Assembly (NCBI GenBank): GCA_042219835.1
Contig: JBHJMN010000004.1
Coordinates: forward strand, 62,001 to 126,000
DNA: 64,000 nt
DNA from: Paenibacillus_G elgii_A
GTDB lineage: Bacteria > Bacillota > Bacilli > Paenibacillales > NBRC-103111
Direction: 5' to 3'
Made by a program: the position numbers and the translations under genes. Under the pieces are notes generated by a model that ran no database searches, was not told the DNA's origin, and worked only from the letters and a program-made list of their open reading frames with translations. This document shows, one piece after another, positions 1-6,596 of this stretch. Numbering within the stretch: the first letter of the stretch is position 1; the number at the start of each line of letters is the position of its first letter.

Positions 1-1315
1 CTCCCTTGGGTTCCTCTTGCGTTGAACGCGCCTCATCGTAAGCGGCGAGCAGATACCCGATTTTGTCGTATTCTTTGTTATTCACCCGCACCTTGAAACG
101 CATGTCTTCCCCATCCACTTCATTTTCCAGCACCTCGCCCACGCGATAAACGAGTGAGATCAGGTCCCCTTTGTCCGCCGGGATACGGTAGGTTCGGCTT
201 GTGCCCATGAACCGGGATTCGATCAGCTCGACGAGGAGACTTAAGTCTTCTTCCCGATAAGCCGAGATGCGGACAAATGGCCCGCCGGTCGTCAGCAGCT
301 CTTTCTGCTCAGGGGAACAAAGGTCGATTTTGTTAAACACCGTTACGCGTTCTTTGCCGTGCGCCCCCAGTTCTTCCAACACTTGATCGACGACCTTCAT
401 TTGCGTCGCCATCATCTCGGAAGAGCTGTCGACGACATGCAGAATCAGATCCGCCTCGCAAGCCTCCTCCAGCGTCGCCCGGAAGGCTGCGACCAGATCG
501 TGAGGCAAATTTTGAATAAATCCGACCGTATCGGTAACGACGATCTCCATGCCGCCCGGCAGTTCAAGCGAGCGCGAAGTCAGATCGAGGGTCGCAAACA
601 GCTGGTTCTCGACATATACGTCAGCATGGGTCAATTGCCGCAGCAACGTGGATTTGCCGGCGTTCGTATAGCCGACCAGCGCCACTTGAAACACACCGGT
701 CTTTTTGCGGCGGTCCCGGTGCAGGCTGCGGTGTCTGACGACCTCTTGCAGCTGCCGCTTCAGCTCCGAGATTCGCTCTCGGATATGACGGCGGTCCGTC
801 TCCAGCTTCGTTTCCCCCGGCCCCCGCGTCCCGATGCCTCCTCCGAGACGGGACAAGTTTTTGCCTTGTCCGTACAGCCTCGGCAGCAGATAGCTGAGCT
901 GGGCAAGCTCGACTTGAATGATCCCTTCCCGCGTCTTCGCCCGCTGCGCGAAAATGTCCAGGATGAGCTGCGTCCGGTCGATAATTTTAACATCTAGAAA
1001 CTGCTCAAGATTGCGCACCTGCGCGCCGGACAGCTCCTGATCGAAGATGGCGGTATTGCCGCCGATCTGCTCCAGCATCGCTTTCAGCTCTTCGGCTTTA
1101 CCTTTGCCGATGAACCATTTGGAATCGGTATACTCCTTATTTTGCGTCAACGTGCCGAGCACCTCGACCTGCGCGGTCTCAGCCAAGCTGATCAGCTCCG
1201 CAAGCGAATGGTCCGGGTCGTACATCTCCTGCTTTTTGAGCTGCGGCGTGACCAGACTGACCAGCACCGCACGGTCTTGAATTTCTCCCGTTACTTCGTG
1301 AATCGTTTTTTTCAT
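1..1315 (-). CDS. hflX: GTPase HflX (3' end cut by window edge)
   Basis: Ribosome-associated GTPase of the HflX family, which splits or rescues stalled ribosomes. Reading from the ATG at 1315, 438 codons are open to the first base of the window, so only a short C-terminus is missing. The N-terminal HflX domain carries GKGKAEEL and DQELSGAQ, followed by the conserved LGGGIGTRGPGETKLE stretch and a G domain with Walker A GYTNAGKST (about residue 212), DTVGFI (G3) and NKID (G4). An AAAGGAGAT ribosome-binding site lies about 12 bases upstream. In Bacillus the gene follows spoVK, as here. Family assignment is certain. Confidence 0.96.
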   Translation of the reverse strand, partial: MKKTIHEVTGEIQDRAVLVSLVTPQLKKQEMYDPDHSLAELISLAETAQVEVLGTLTQNKEYTDSKWFIGKGKAEELKAMLEQIGGNTAIFDQELSGAQVRNLEQFLDVKIIDRTQLILDIFAQRAKTREGIIQVELAQLSYLLPRLYGQGKNLSRLGGGIGTRGPGETKLETDRRHIRERISELKRQLQEVVRHRSLHRDRRKKTGVFQVALVGYTNAGKSTLLRQLTHADVYVENQLFATLDLTSRSLELPGGMEIVVTDTVGFIQNLPHDLVAAFRATLEEACEADLILHVVDSSSEMMATQMKVVDQVLEELGAHGKERVTVFNKIDLCSPEQKELLTTGGPFVRISAYREEDLSLLVELIESRFMGTSRTYRIPADKGDLISLVYRVGEVLENEVDGEDMRFKVRVNNKEYDKIGYLLAAYDEARSTQEEPKG

Positions 1316-1461
1316 ATAAGTTTATTTATCTCCTTTGGGGTTGTGCGTTCCAGCCTCCACCAAATTTTAAACCAATTTCAATTTCATCTTCAAGGAATAA
1401 AACTTTTTCTATAAATATTATAAATACTTGAACAATGTTTTTCTCATGACGATTCTCCGAG

Positions 1462-1623
1462 TTATGCGTGATACTTACCGGCTGGCGCATCAAGCACCCA
1501 CTCCAAAATTTCAATCTTTGCTTTAATTTCATTGATTTCATTTTCGTTGTGCGCCTTATCCAATCGTTGTGCCATTTGTTCCAATTGAATCATCATACGT
1601 TTAATTTGATCTTCGGATCTCAT
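1462..1623 (-). CDS. Small coiled-coil protein, unknown function
   Basis: A 53-residue protein starting MRSEDQIKRMM, preceded by a clear GGAGG site 8 to 10 bases upstream of the ATG at 1623. The frame is open further upstream, but that ribosome-binding site selects this start. The sequence is charged and heptad-like (QLEQMAQRLDKAHNENEI), suggesting one or two long helices forming a short coiled coil. It starts 28 bases after the stop of the GNAT gene and is probably co-transcribed with it. I do not recognise the family. Confidence 0.6.
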   Translation of the reverse strand: MRSEDQIKRMMIQLEQMAQRLDKAHNENEINEIKAKIEILEWVLDAPAGKYHA

Positions 1624-1651
1624 AAATCTAAACCTCCAAGGCTGAAATAAA

Positions 1652-2236
1652 TTAAACTCCGTCGTTGAATCGATCTGGCATATGCAGCTCCCGAAATTCA
1701 TGCTCCAATATGCTCATGTTTATCGTATCGTGGTACTGATGGTTCCAATATAAGTAATCCCTTTGAACTCCCTCTCTTTTGAAACCCAGCTTCTCGTAGA
1801 CATGAATCGCCCTGTCGTTAAAAGCATAGACGCTTAGTTCAACCCTATGCAAATTCAAAGTTCCGAAAGCATGATGGAGCATGAGCAGCATCGCTTCCGT
1901 ACCATAGCCTTTCCCTTGATTCGTTTGACCCGCTATGGCAATCCGGATATTCGCACTCCGGTTTACCGGATCAATGTCATTCAACACCACTTCTCCCACA
2001 AGACGATCTGTCGCTTGGGAAACAATCATAAGATCCACACGGCTTGAATCAAATTTTGAGATTTTTTCAATCCAACTGGCTGCCGTTTGTTTCGAAAACA
2101 CTTTGTGGCTGCCCGTGAACCTACTCGTTGTTGGATCGGACAAGCACACATAATAATCATCCAAGTCATCCATTTCGATAGGCCGCAGGTAAATATGTTT
2201 TCCTTCCAAAATTTTGACTGTTCCTTGTTTTTCCAC
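1652..2236 (-). CDS. GNAT family N-acetyltransferase (RimJ/RimL type)
   Basis: A 194-residue acetyltransferase of the RimJ/RimL-like group, which transfers acetyl from acetyl-CoA to an amine; the substrate cannot be told. It starts with GTG at 2236 behind an AAGGAGG site. Features seen are LRPIEMDDLDDYY at the N-terminus, the acetyl-CoA loop QTNQGKGYGTEA in the middle, and the typical C-terminal LHRVELSVYAFNDRAIHVYEKLGFKREG motif. Length is normal for the family. The partial GNAT gene at the right end of the window belongs to the same broad group. It lies between spoVK and hflX, where accessory insertions are common. Confidence 0.88.
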   Translation of the reverse strand: MEKQGTVKILEGKHIYLRPIEMDDLDDYYVCLSDPTTSRFTGSHKVFSKQTAASWIEKISKFDSSRVDLMIVSQATDRLVGEVVLNDIDPVNRSANIRIAIAGQTNQGKGYGTEAMLLMLHHAFGTLNLHRVELSVYAFNDRAIHVYEKLGFKREGVQRDYLYWNHQYHDTINMSILEHEFRELHMPDRFNDGV

Positions 2237-2462
2237 GCCCTGCGTCTTCCTCCTTGGCCTATATTCTCATTTATTAGACCGGTCCTCGAAATCAAACGTG
2301 AAATCAAAATCATACTGCGCTTTACGAAACAGCAGCCCTTCCGGCTTTAAACACAGCAAACGAATCAACCCGATTTTACCATATAAACAATGCGAACGCA
2401 CAATTCGCCAGACGAACCGCTTCCGCCTTTGAATCATCGGAGTGCTTGTCCCTTTTTAGCGC

Positions 2463-2488
2463 AAAAAAAAGAGGCATGAGGCCTCACC
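2463..2488 (-). terminator. Rho-independent terminator of spoVK
   Basis: Read on the minus strand, a GAGGC/GCCTC stem with a five-base loop is followed by eight T residues, just after the spoVK stop codon. Confidence 0.8.
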
Positions 2489-2513
2489 CTTGCTTTGAAA
2501 GCGCAGCATTCCG

Positions 2514-3494
2514 CTACGACGGTTTCAGGTTAAAATAGGTCTCTTCCTCTGTTCTGCCATTGATATGAAAATCCTCATGCGTCAGATTCAACAGATCCTG
2601 CTTCGTCAGCTTTCGTGCCCTTCGAACCAGCCTTACAGCCTGAAACCTGATCGCTTTTTCGATCAGATTCCTAATGTGACGGGCATTGCTGAAGTTCAGA
2701 TTTAGTAACTTTTCCTGCATCAAATGGTTCTTGATCTTTTGGATCGCTTCAGGAAGAATAACATACTCCCGTTCCGCCGCCATTTGCTTCGCGATCTCGA
2801 TCAATTGGTCGATCGTGTAGTCGGGAAAATTAACCTGAATCGGAAAACGCGAAGGCAGGCCGGGATTCGTCTTTAAAAAATCCTCGATCTCTTTAGGGTA
2901 ACCGGCCAAAATAAGAATAAAATCGTTCTTGTGATCCTCCATGGATTTTACTAAGCAATCGATGCTTTCTTTGCCAAAGTCTTTATCTCCGCCTCGAGCC
3001 AGGCTGTACGCCTCGTCAATAAACAAAATGCCGCCGAGCGCTTTTTTGACCATTTCTCTTGTCTTCAGGGCAGTATGGCCGATGTATTCGCCAACCAAAT
3101 CCGCTCTTTCCACTTCGATCAGATGTCCTTTGGAGAGCAGCCCCATGGATCTGAATAGCTTCCCGATAATTCTGGCTACACTTGTTTTTCCCGTACCGGG
3201 GTTGCCCTCGAAGATCATGTGATATACGTTGGAGCTAACCTGGAGCCCCTCTTGAGAGCGAAATTGCTTGATTTGCAAAATCGCATAAATTTGAAAAACA
3301 AGCTCTTTGATCTCGTCTAAGCCGATCATCTTATCCAGTTCTTTGTAGATATCCGAAAATGCTTCCATGGCTTGCAAGACGTCTTTTGAATCAACTTTTT
3401 CCTGCACGGAAAGCGGCTCAGGAGAGGTTGACTTGAAAACAACATTGATTTGCCGGTCTCTCGTCGTAATGAGCCTGTTTGTTTCTGGAGTCAT
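2514..3494 (-). CDS. spoVK: Stage V sporulation protein K, AAA+ ATPase
   Basis: A 326-residue AAA+ ATPase of the SpoVK/CbbX type, required late in sporulation in Bacillus. Walker A is GNPGTGKT (residues 97-104), Walker B is ILFIDEA (156-162), followed by an arginine-finger region with LPSRFP and a helical lid with NARHIRNLIEKAI. An AAGGTGATGAA ribosome-binding site precedes the ATG at 3494. Position between hfq/miaA and hflX matches the Bacillus order. It is a single-gene unit ended by the terminator at 2463-2488. Spore-specific sigma control is expected from the family, but I did not fix a promoter. Confidence 0.93.
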   Translation of the reverse strand: MTPETNRLITTRDRQINVVFKSTSPEPLSVQEKVDSKDVLQAMEAFSDIYKELDKMIGLDEIKELVFQIYAILQIKQFRSQEGLQVSSNVYHMIFEGNPGTGKTSVARIIGKLFRSMGLLSKGHLIEVERADLVGEYIGHTALKTREMVKKALGGILFIDEAYSLARGGDKDFGKESIDCLVKSMEDHKNDFILILAGYPKEIEDFLKTNPGLPSRFPIQVNFPDYTIDQLIEIAKQMAAEREYVILPEAIQKIKNHLMQEKLLNLNFSNARHIRNLIEKAIRFQAVRLVRRARKLTKQDLLNLTHEDFHINGRTEEETYFNLKPS

Positions 3495-3583
3495 TTCATC
3501 ACCTTCCCCTACCCTAATTAATAGTCGGCCAGAAGAAAATTTATAACTCTCTGAAGCAAACTAATGTGAGTACGGTCTCCTGA

Positions 3584-4009
3584 GCTGACGCGCTTGCCTC
3601 AAGTAATTCCGAACGCCGGGGATATGTAAAAGAAGTGCCGTGCCTCATGATGACGTCGGACGTGAGTCAAGCGATATGGCGGACGGAGCCCATGCACGGA
3701 AATTCGCTGCGCGCCGTTGCCCAACCATCGCCTGACGCCTCTTGGCTGAAGCATTTTTTGGCACTGGAAGGCTTCGCCCCCGAGCTCTTGGAATTTTACG
3801 ATAATCTCTTCTCCCGAATCGAGGCTCCGACCGCCTATGTAAGCATTATGGAACGCGACCAATATGTCGGGATGGGAACGGCCGTCGCTGAAGACGGATG
3901 GTCCAACTTCTTCAATATCGTCGTTCATCCGCACCATCGCGGTCAAGGCATCGGCAAGCGCATCGTTCACGAGTTGGCGCGTTATGGGCAACCTTTAGCC
4001 GTAAAATGA
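3584..4009 (+). pseudogene. GNAT acetyltransferase remnant
   Basis: An open frame of about 142 codons on the opposite strand to its neighbours. It contains a convincing central GNAT core: LKHFLALEGFAPELLEFYD, then YVGMGTAVAEDGWSNFFNI and the acetyl-CoA loop HPHHRGQGIGKRIVHEL. It then stops after ARYGQPLAVK, so the last strand and helix of the fold (the usual NxxALKLYEKLGF part) are missing. The frame starts just after an in-frame TGA with no convincing ribosome-binding site. I read it as a gene that lost both ends. A short functional protein is less likely because the missing half completes the acetyl-CoA site. Confidence 0.7.
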
Positions 4010-4014
4010 ACTAC

Positions 4015-4066
4015 GAAAAAACTCCCTCTATTCTAAGCTCAGTAACGAGCATAGGGTAGAGGGAGT
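4015..4066 (-). terminator. Terminator of tatA
   Basis: A ten-base perfect stem, ACTCCCTCTA with TAGAGGGAGT, with a 26-base loop, followed on the minus strand by a run of T residues. It sits 13 bases after the tatA stop. Confidence 0.8.
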
Positions 4067-4078
4067 TTGCGCGAGTGA

Positions 4079-4282
4079 TCAGGCCTTCTTATCGTCCTGC
4101 GGCTTCCTGTCGTCTTTATCCCCGGACACGAGGCCGCGGGTCGATTCCTTGAATTCACTGAGCGTCCGACCGAAGGCTCTTCCGAGCTCCGGTAGCTTGG
4201 ACGGGCCGAAAAGCAACAACAGCACGATGACAATCAGAAGAAGTCCTCCGATACCGATGTTTCCGAAAGGCAATGCAATCAA
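4079..4282 (-). CDS. tatA: Sec-independent translocase protein TatA/TatE
   Basis: A 67-residue TatA-type protein, the pore-forming part of the twin-arginine export system. It has one N-terminal membrane helix (GIGGLLLIVIVLLLLFG), the invariant FGPSKLPELGRAFG hinge and amphipathic helix, then a charged tail rich in Asp and Lys. Length fits TatA rather than TatB. No tatC lies nearby, which is common in Bacillales, where tatA paralogues occur alone. Its own terminator follows at once. Confidence 0.93.
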   Translation of the reverse strand: MIALPFGNIGIGGLLLIVIVLLLLFGPSKLPELGRAFGRTLSEFKESTRGLVSGDKDDRKPQDDKKA

Positions 4283-4369
4283 CTCCTTCGCATCTGGAGA
4301 TCGTAACTTACATTATACCAGCTTGTCCCCGGAAAATAAACCGCTTCCGCCTTACATTACCCGCCAGAC

Positions 4370-5026
4370 TCAGGTTAGCGTCCGGTATCCGAATACGGAC
4401 CGCATCTTGTCCCACTGCCATTTCGTGAACGCGAGCGTTTCCCTGCTCTTGTGCCAAGCCATCGTAAGCACACTGGAATCCATTGGCGATACGGAAGGGG
4501 ATTCGTACCCCAGGAAGCGCGCCATATCGAGCGCACGCACCGCATGATAGCGATGCGTGACGATAACCGCCGAAGTCCAGCCGTGATCCTGCATGATCTT
4601 TTGACTGAAAAGCATATTTTGCAGCGTGCTGCGCGCTTCGTTTTCCAAATAAATGGATGCGCTCGATACTCCTTTCTCCACCAAGTAGTTGCGCATCCCT
4701 TCCGCCTCCGTCAGCAGCGAATCCGCACGGTCGTAGCCGCCGGATACGATGATACGGGGGATAACACCGGCTTGGTACAGCTCGACCGCACGGTCCAGCC
4801 GTTCCTTTAACGCCGGACTCGGCGTCGTTTGCCATAAGGCCGCTCCCAGCACGATTCCAACGTCGTGCGGCGGCAGTTTCTCATCCGGCAGCGAAGCGAT
4901 CCGCCATTGAATGAAACCGACCCACAAAAGCGCCGCAGCGCCCACCGCGAGCATGAATCGGAACAGCTTGCTGACGGTACGGCGAAGCCTTGGCTCAATC
5001 GGTTTTACGCGGTTTACCCCGGTCAT
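4370..5026 (-). CDS. YdcF/SanA family (DUF218) membrane protein
   Basis: A 218-residue protein with one N-terminal membrane helix (LFRFMLAVGAAALLWVGF) and a DUF218 domain: IVLGAALWQTTPSPALKERLDRAVELY, then IIVSGGYDRADSLLTEAEGM, the family core ENEARSTLQNM, and VIVTHRYHAVRALDMA. Relatives such as ElyC and SanA are linked to envelope polymer or vancomycin phenotypes; the reaction is not established. I choose the ATG at 5026, which overlaps the upstream stop as TGATG and has AAGGGG eight bases before it; an in-frame GTG at 5035 is the alternative. This points to translational coupling with the VOC gene. Confidence 0.86.
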   Translation of the reverse strand: MTGVNRVKPIEPRLRRTVSKLFRFMLAVGAAALLWVGFIQWRIASLPDEKLPPHDVGIVLGAALWQTTPSPALKERLDRAVELYQAGVIPRIIVSGGYDRADSLLTEAEGMRNYLVEKGVSSASIYLENEARSTLQNMLFSQKIMQDHGWTSAVIVTHRYHAVRALDMARFLGYESPSVSPMDSSVLTMAWHKSRETLAFTKWQWDKMRSVFGYRTLT

Positions 5027-5565
5027 CAAGACCACCCCTTCATACGTTCCGCTAAACTGCCCGTAAACAGCTCCAGCTCGGTACCGTCCGGATCGAGAAA
5101 GTTGATGCTGTACCCGCCTCCCCGCTCCAGCGGTCCCCTAACGATGGGAACCCCCGCCCGCTGCAGCTCGGCTGCCGCGTCGTGAAAATCTTCTTCCAGT
5201 ATCGAAAATGCAATATGGTCAACGCCATAACTCGGCCTCTCCGAAGAATCATAGCTTCGTTCGATCAAACATACCCATGCGCTTCCCCATTCCAAATAAA
5301 CGTCGAACCGGCCGCGATGAACGAGCTTCATTCCCAGCAAAGATTCGTAAAATAACAACGATTTGGACAAATCGGATACGCGAATCGTCACATGATTGAA
5401 CCCTGTAGCTTTCAACTCAAACTCCCCTATGCTGTTCATTCGATGAGTCCAAAAAGCATGCAACGGCCGAAAATAATCCGCAAGCGGCTCCAGCTCAAAC
5501 GGTCCGCCGCTAAATCCATGTCGCAGCAAGCAAACACGCGGTTCATGATTCGACATGCCCGACAC
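5026..5565 (-). CDS. VOC (glyoxalase/dioxygenase) protein on a hybrid frame with an esterase-like start
   Basis: The frame from ATG 5565 encodes 179 residues. The last 137, from the internal ATG at 5439 (MNSIGEFELKATGFNHVTIR), form a normal single-unit VOC domain with FNHVTIRVSDLSKSLLFYE, GVDHIAFSI and FLDPDGTELELFTG, as in glyoxalase and fosfomycin-resistance relatives. The first 30 or so residues (CLLRHGFSGGPFELEPLADYF) read instead like the start of an alpha/beta-hydrolase esterase, including the oxyanion HGF turn. The AAGGGGAAG ribosome-binding site belongs to that esterase-like start; none is visible before 5439. I infer a deletion that fused an esterase 5' end to a VOC gene. Substrate unknown. 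Confidence 0.75.
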   Translation of the reverse strand: MSGMSNHEPRVCLLRHGFSGGPFELEPLADYFRPLHAFWTHRMNSIGEFELKATGFNHVTIRVSDLSKSLLFYESLLGMKLVHRGRFDVYLEWGSAWVCLIERSYDSSERPSYGVDHIAFSILEEDFHDAAAELQRAGVPIVRGPLERGGGYSINFLDPDGTELELFTGSLAERMKGWS

Positions 5566-5715
5566 TTCCCCTTAGGCGAGCGAGCTTCCAAGCGCTGCTT
5601 GATCATTTGGACTCTCTTCTTAATAGACGTGAGACAGGGGAGTTTCGTTTCAAATTTCAACGGCATTTCCGAATTTTTAATTTTAAACCAGCCCGCCCAT
5701 ACGAATGCCGATCAA

Positions 5716-5745
5716 CGCAAAAGCAGCGTGGCATGCCACGCTGCT
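5716..5745 (-). terminator. Terminator of the peptidyl-prolyl isomerase gene
   Basis: An 11-base perfect stem AGCAGCGTGGC/GCCACGCTGCT with a two-base centre, followed on the minus strand by TTTTGCGTT, just after the stop at 5752. Confidence 0.75.
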
Positions 5746-5751
5746 GTCAAT

Positions 5752-6474
5752 TTATTTCTCGGTAATCGCAACCGATTGGATCGTCACTTTCTCGGTCGGA
5801 ACGCTCGGAGACGCTTCGCTGCCCTGCTTAACGGGGGTCTCGGCGATCTTCTGGATGACATCCATGCCTTCAACCACTTTACCGAAAATGGTGTAGTTCG
5901 GACGCTGGTTCAACGATTTGCAGTCCTCTCCGGAGCAGATGAAGAATTGGCTGCCGTTCGTATTTTTCCCGGAATTGGCCATCGCGACGATTCCCGGCTC
6001 GTATTTGTGCGTCGTTTTCAGCTCGTCCTCAAATTTATAGCCGGGTCCGCCTGTACCATTGCCGAGCGGGTCGCCCGTCTGGATCATGAACGTCTTGATG
6101 ATCCGGTGGAACGTAATGTTGTCGTAGAAGCCTTCCTTCGCCAGAAAAACGAAGTTGTTTACGGTCTTCGGCGCTTCCTTGGCGTACAGCTCAATCGTAA
6201 ATGCGCCTTTGGACGTCGTGACCGTCGCCTTGTACGATTTGGTCGGATCGATGGACATCGCGGGCGGAGACGACCAAGATTTTTTGGTAGCCTGCTCGGT
6301 GCCCGTTTTCCCTCCTGATTCGCCGTTCGTCTGCCCGGCAGTCTGGTTGCTGTTCGTAGCGGGCTCTTTCTGGGCTTCCGGAGCGGGCTTCGTGCCGCAG
6401 CCGGTCGTAATCATAGCGAGCAGCGCGGCGGCGCATGCCCATTTTGCCGTTTTTCTTACCATTTCTGCATTCAT
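5752..6474 (-). CDS. Cyclophilin-type peptidyl-prolyl cis-trans isomerase, lipoprotein
   Basis: A 240-residue secreted foldase. The N-terminus is a lipoprotein signal ending in a lipobox-like MITTGC, then a Gln/Glu/Thr/Gly-rich linker to about residue 75. The C-terminal cyclophilin domain shows KGAFTIELYAKEAPKTVNNFV, the active-site FHRIIKTFMIQTGDP, GPGYKFEDE, and VAMANSGKNTNGSQFFI, so the catalytic Arg and the substrate groove residues are present. It probably helps fold exported proteins at the membrane surface. GGAG lies about 14 bases before the ATG, rather far, so the exact start is slightly uncertain. Confidence 0.92.
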   Translation of the reverse strand: MNAEMVRKTAKWACAAALLAMITTGCGTKPAPEAQKEPATNSNQTAGQTNGESGGKTGTEQATKKSWSSPPAMSIDPTKSYKATVTTSKGAFTIELYAKEAPKTVNNFVFLAKEGFYDNITFHRIIKTFMIQTGDPLGNGTGGPGYKFEDELKTTHKYEPGIVAMANSGKNTNGSQFFICSGEDCKSLNQRPNYTIFGKVVEGMDVIQKIAETPVKQGSEASPSVPTEKVTIQSVAITEK

Positions 6475-6596
6475 CGGATCGATTTCAACTCCATTTAAGT
6501 CAAAATTTATACAAACAAGCCTTAACCATGCTTTATTATACTACGAGCTTCCGGAAAAATGAAAATCCTTCCACACAGCGGGACAACACGATCGCA

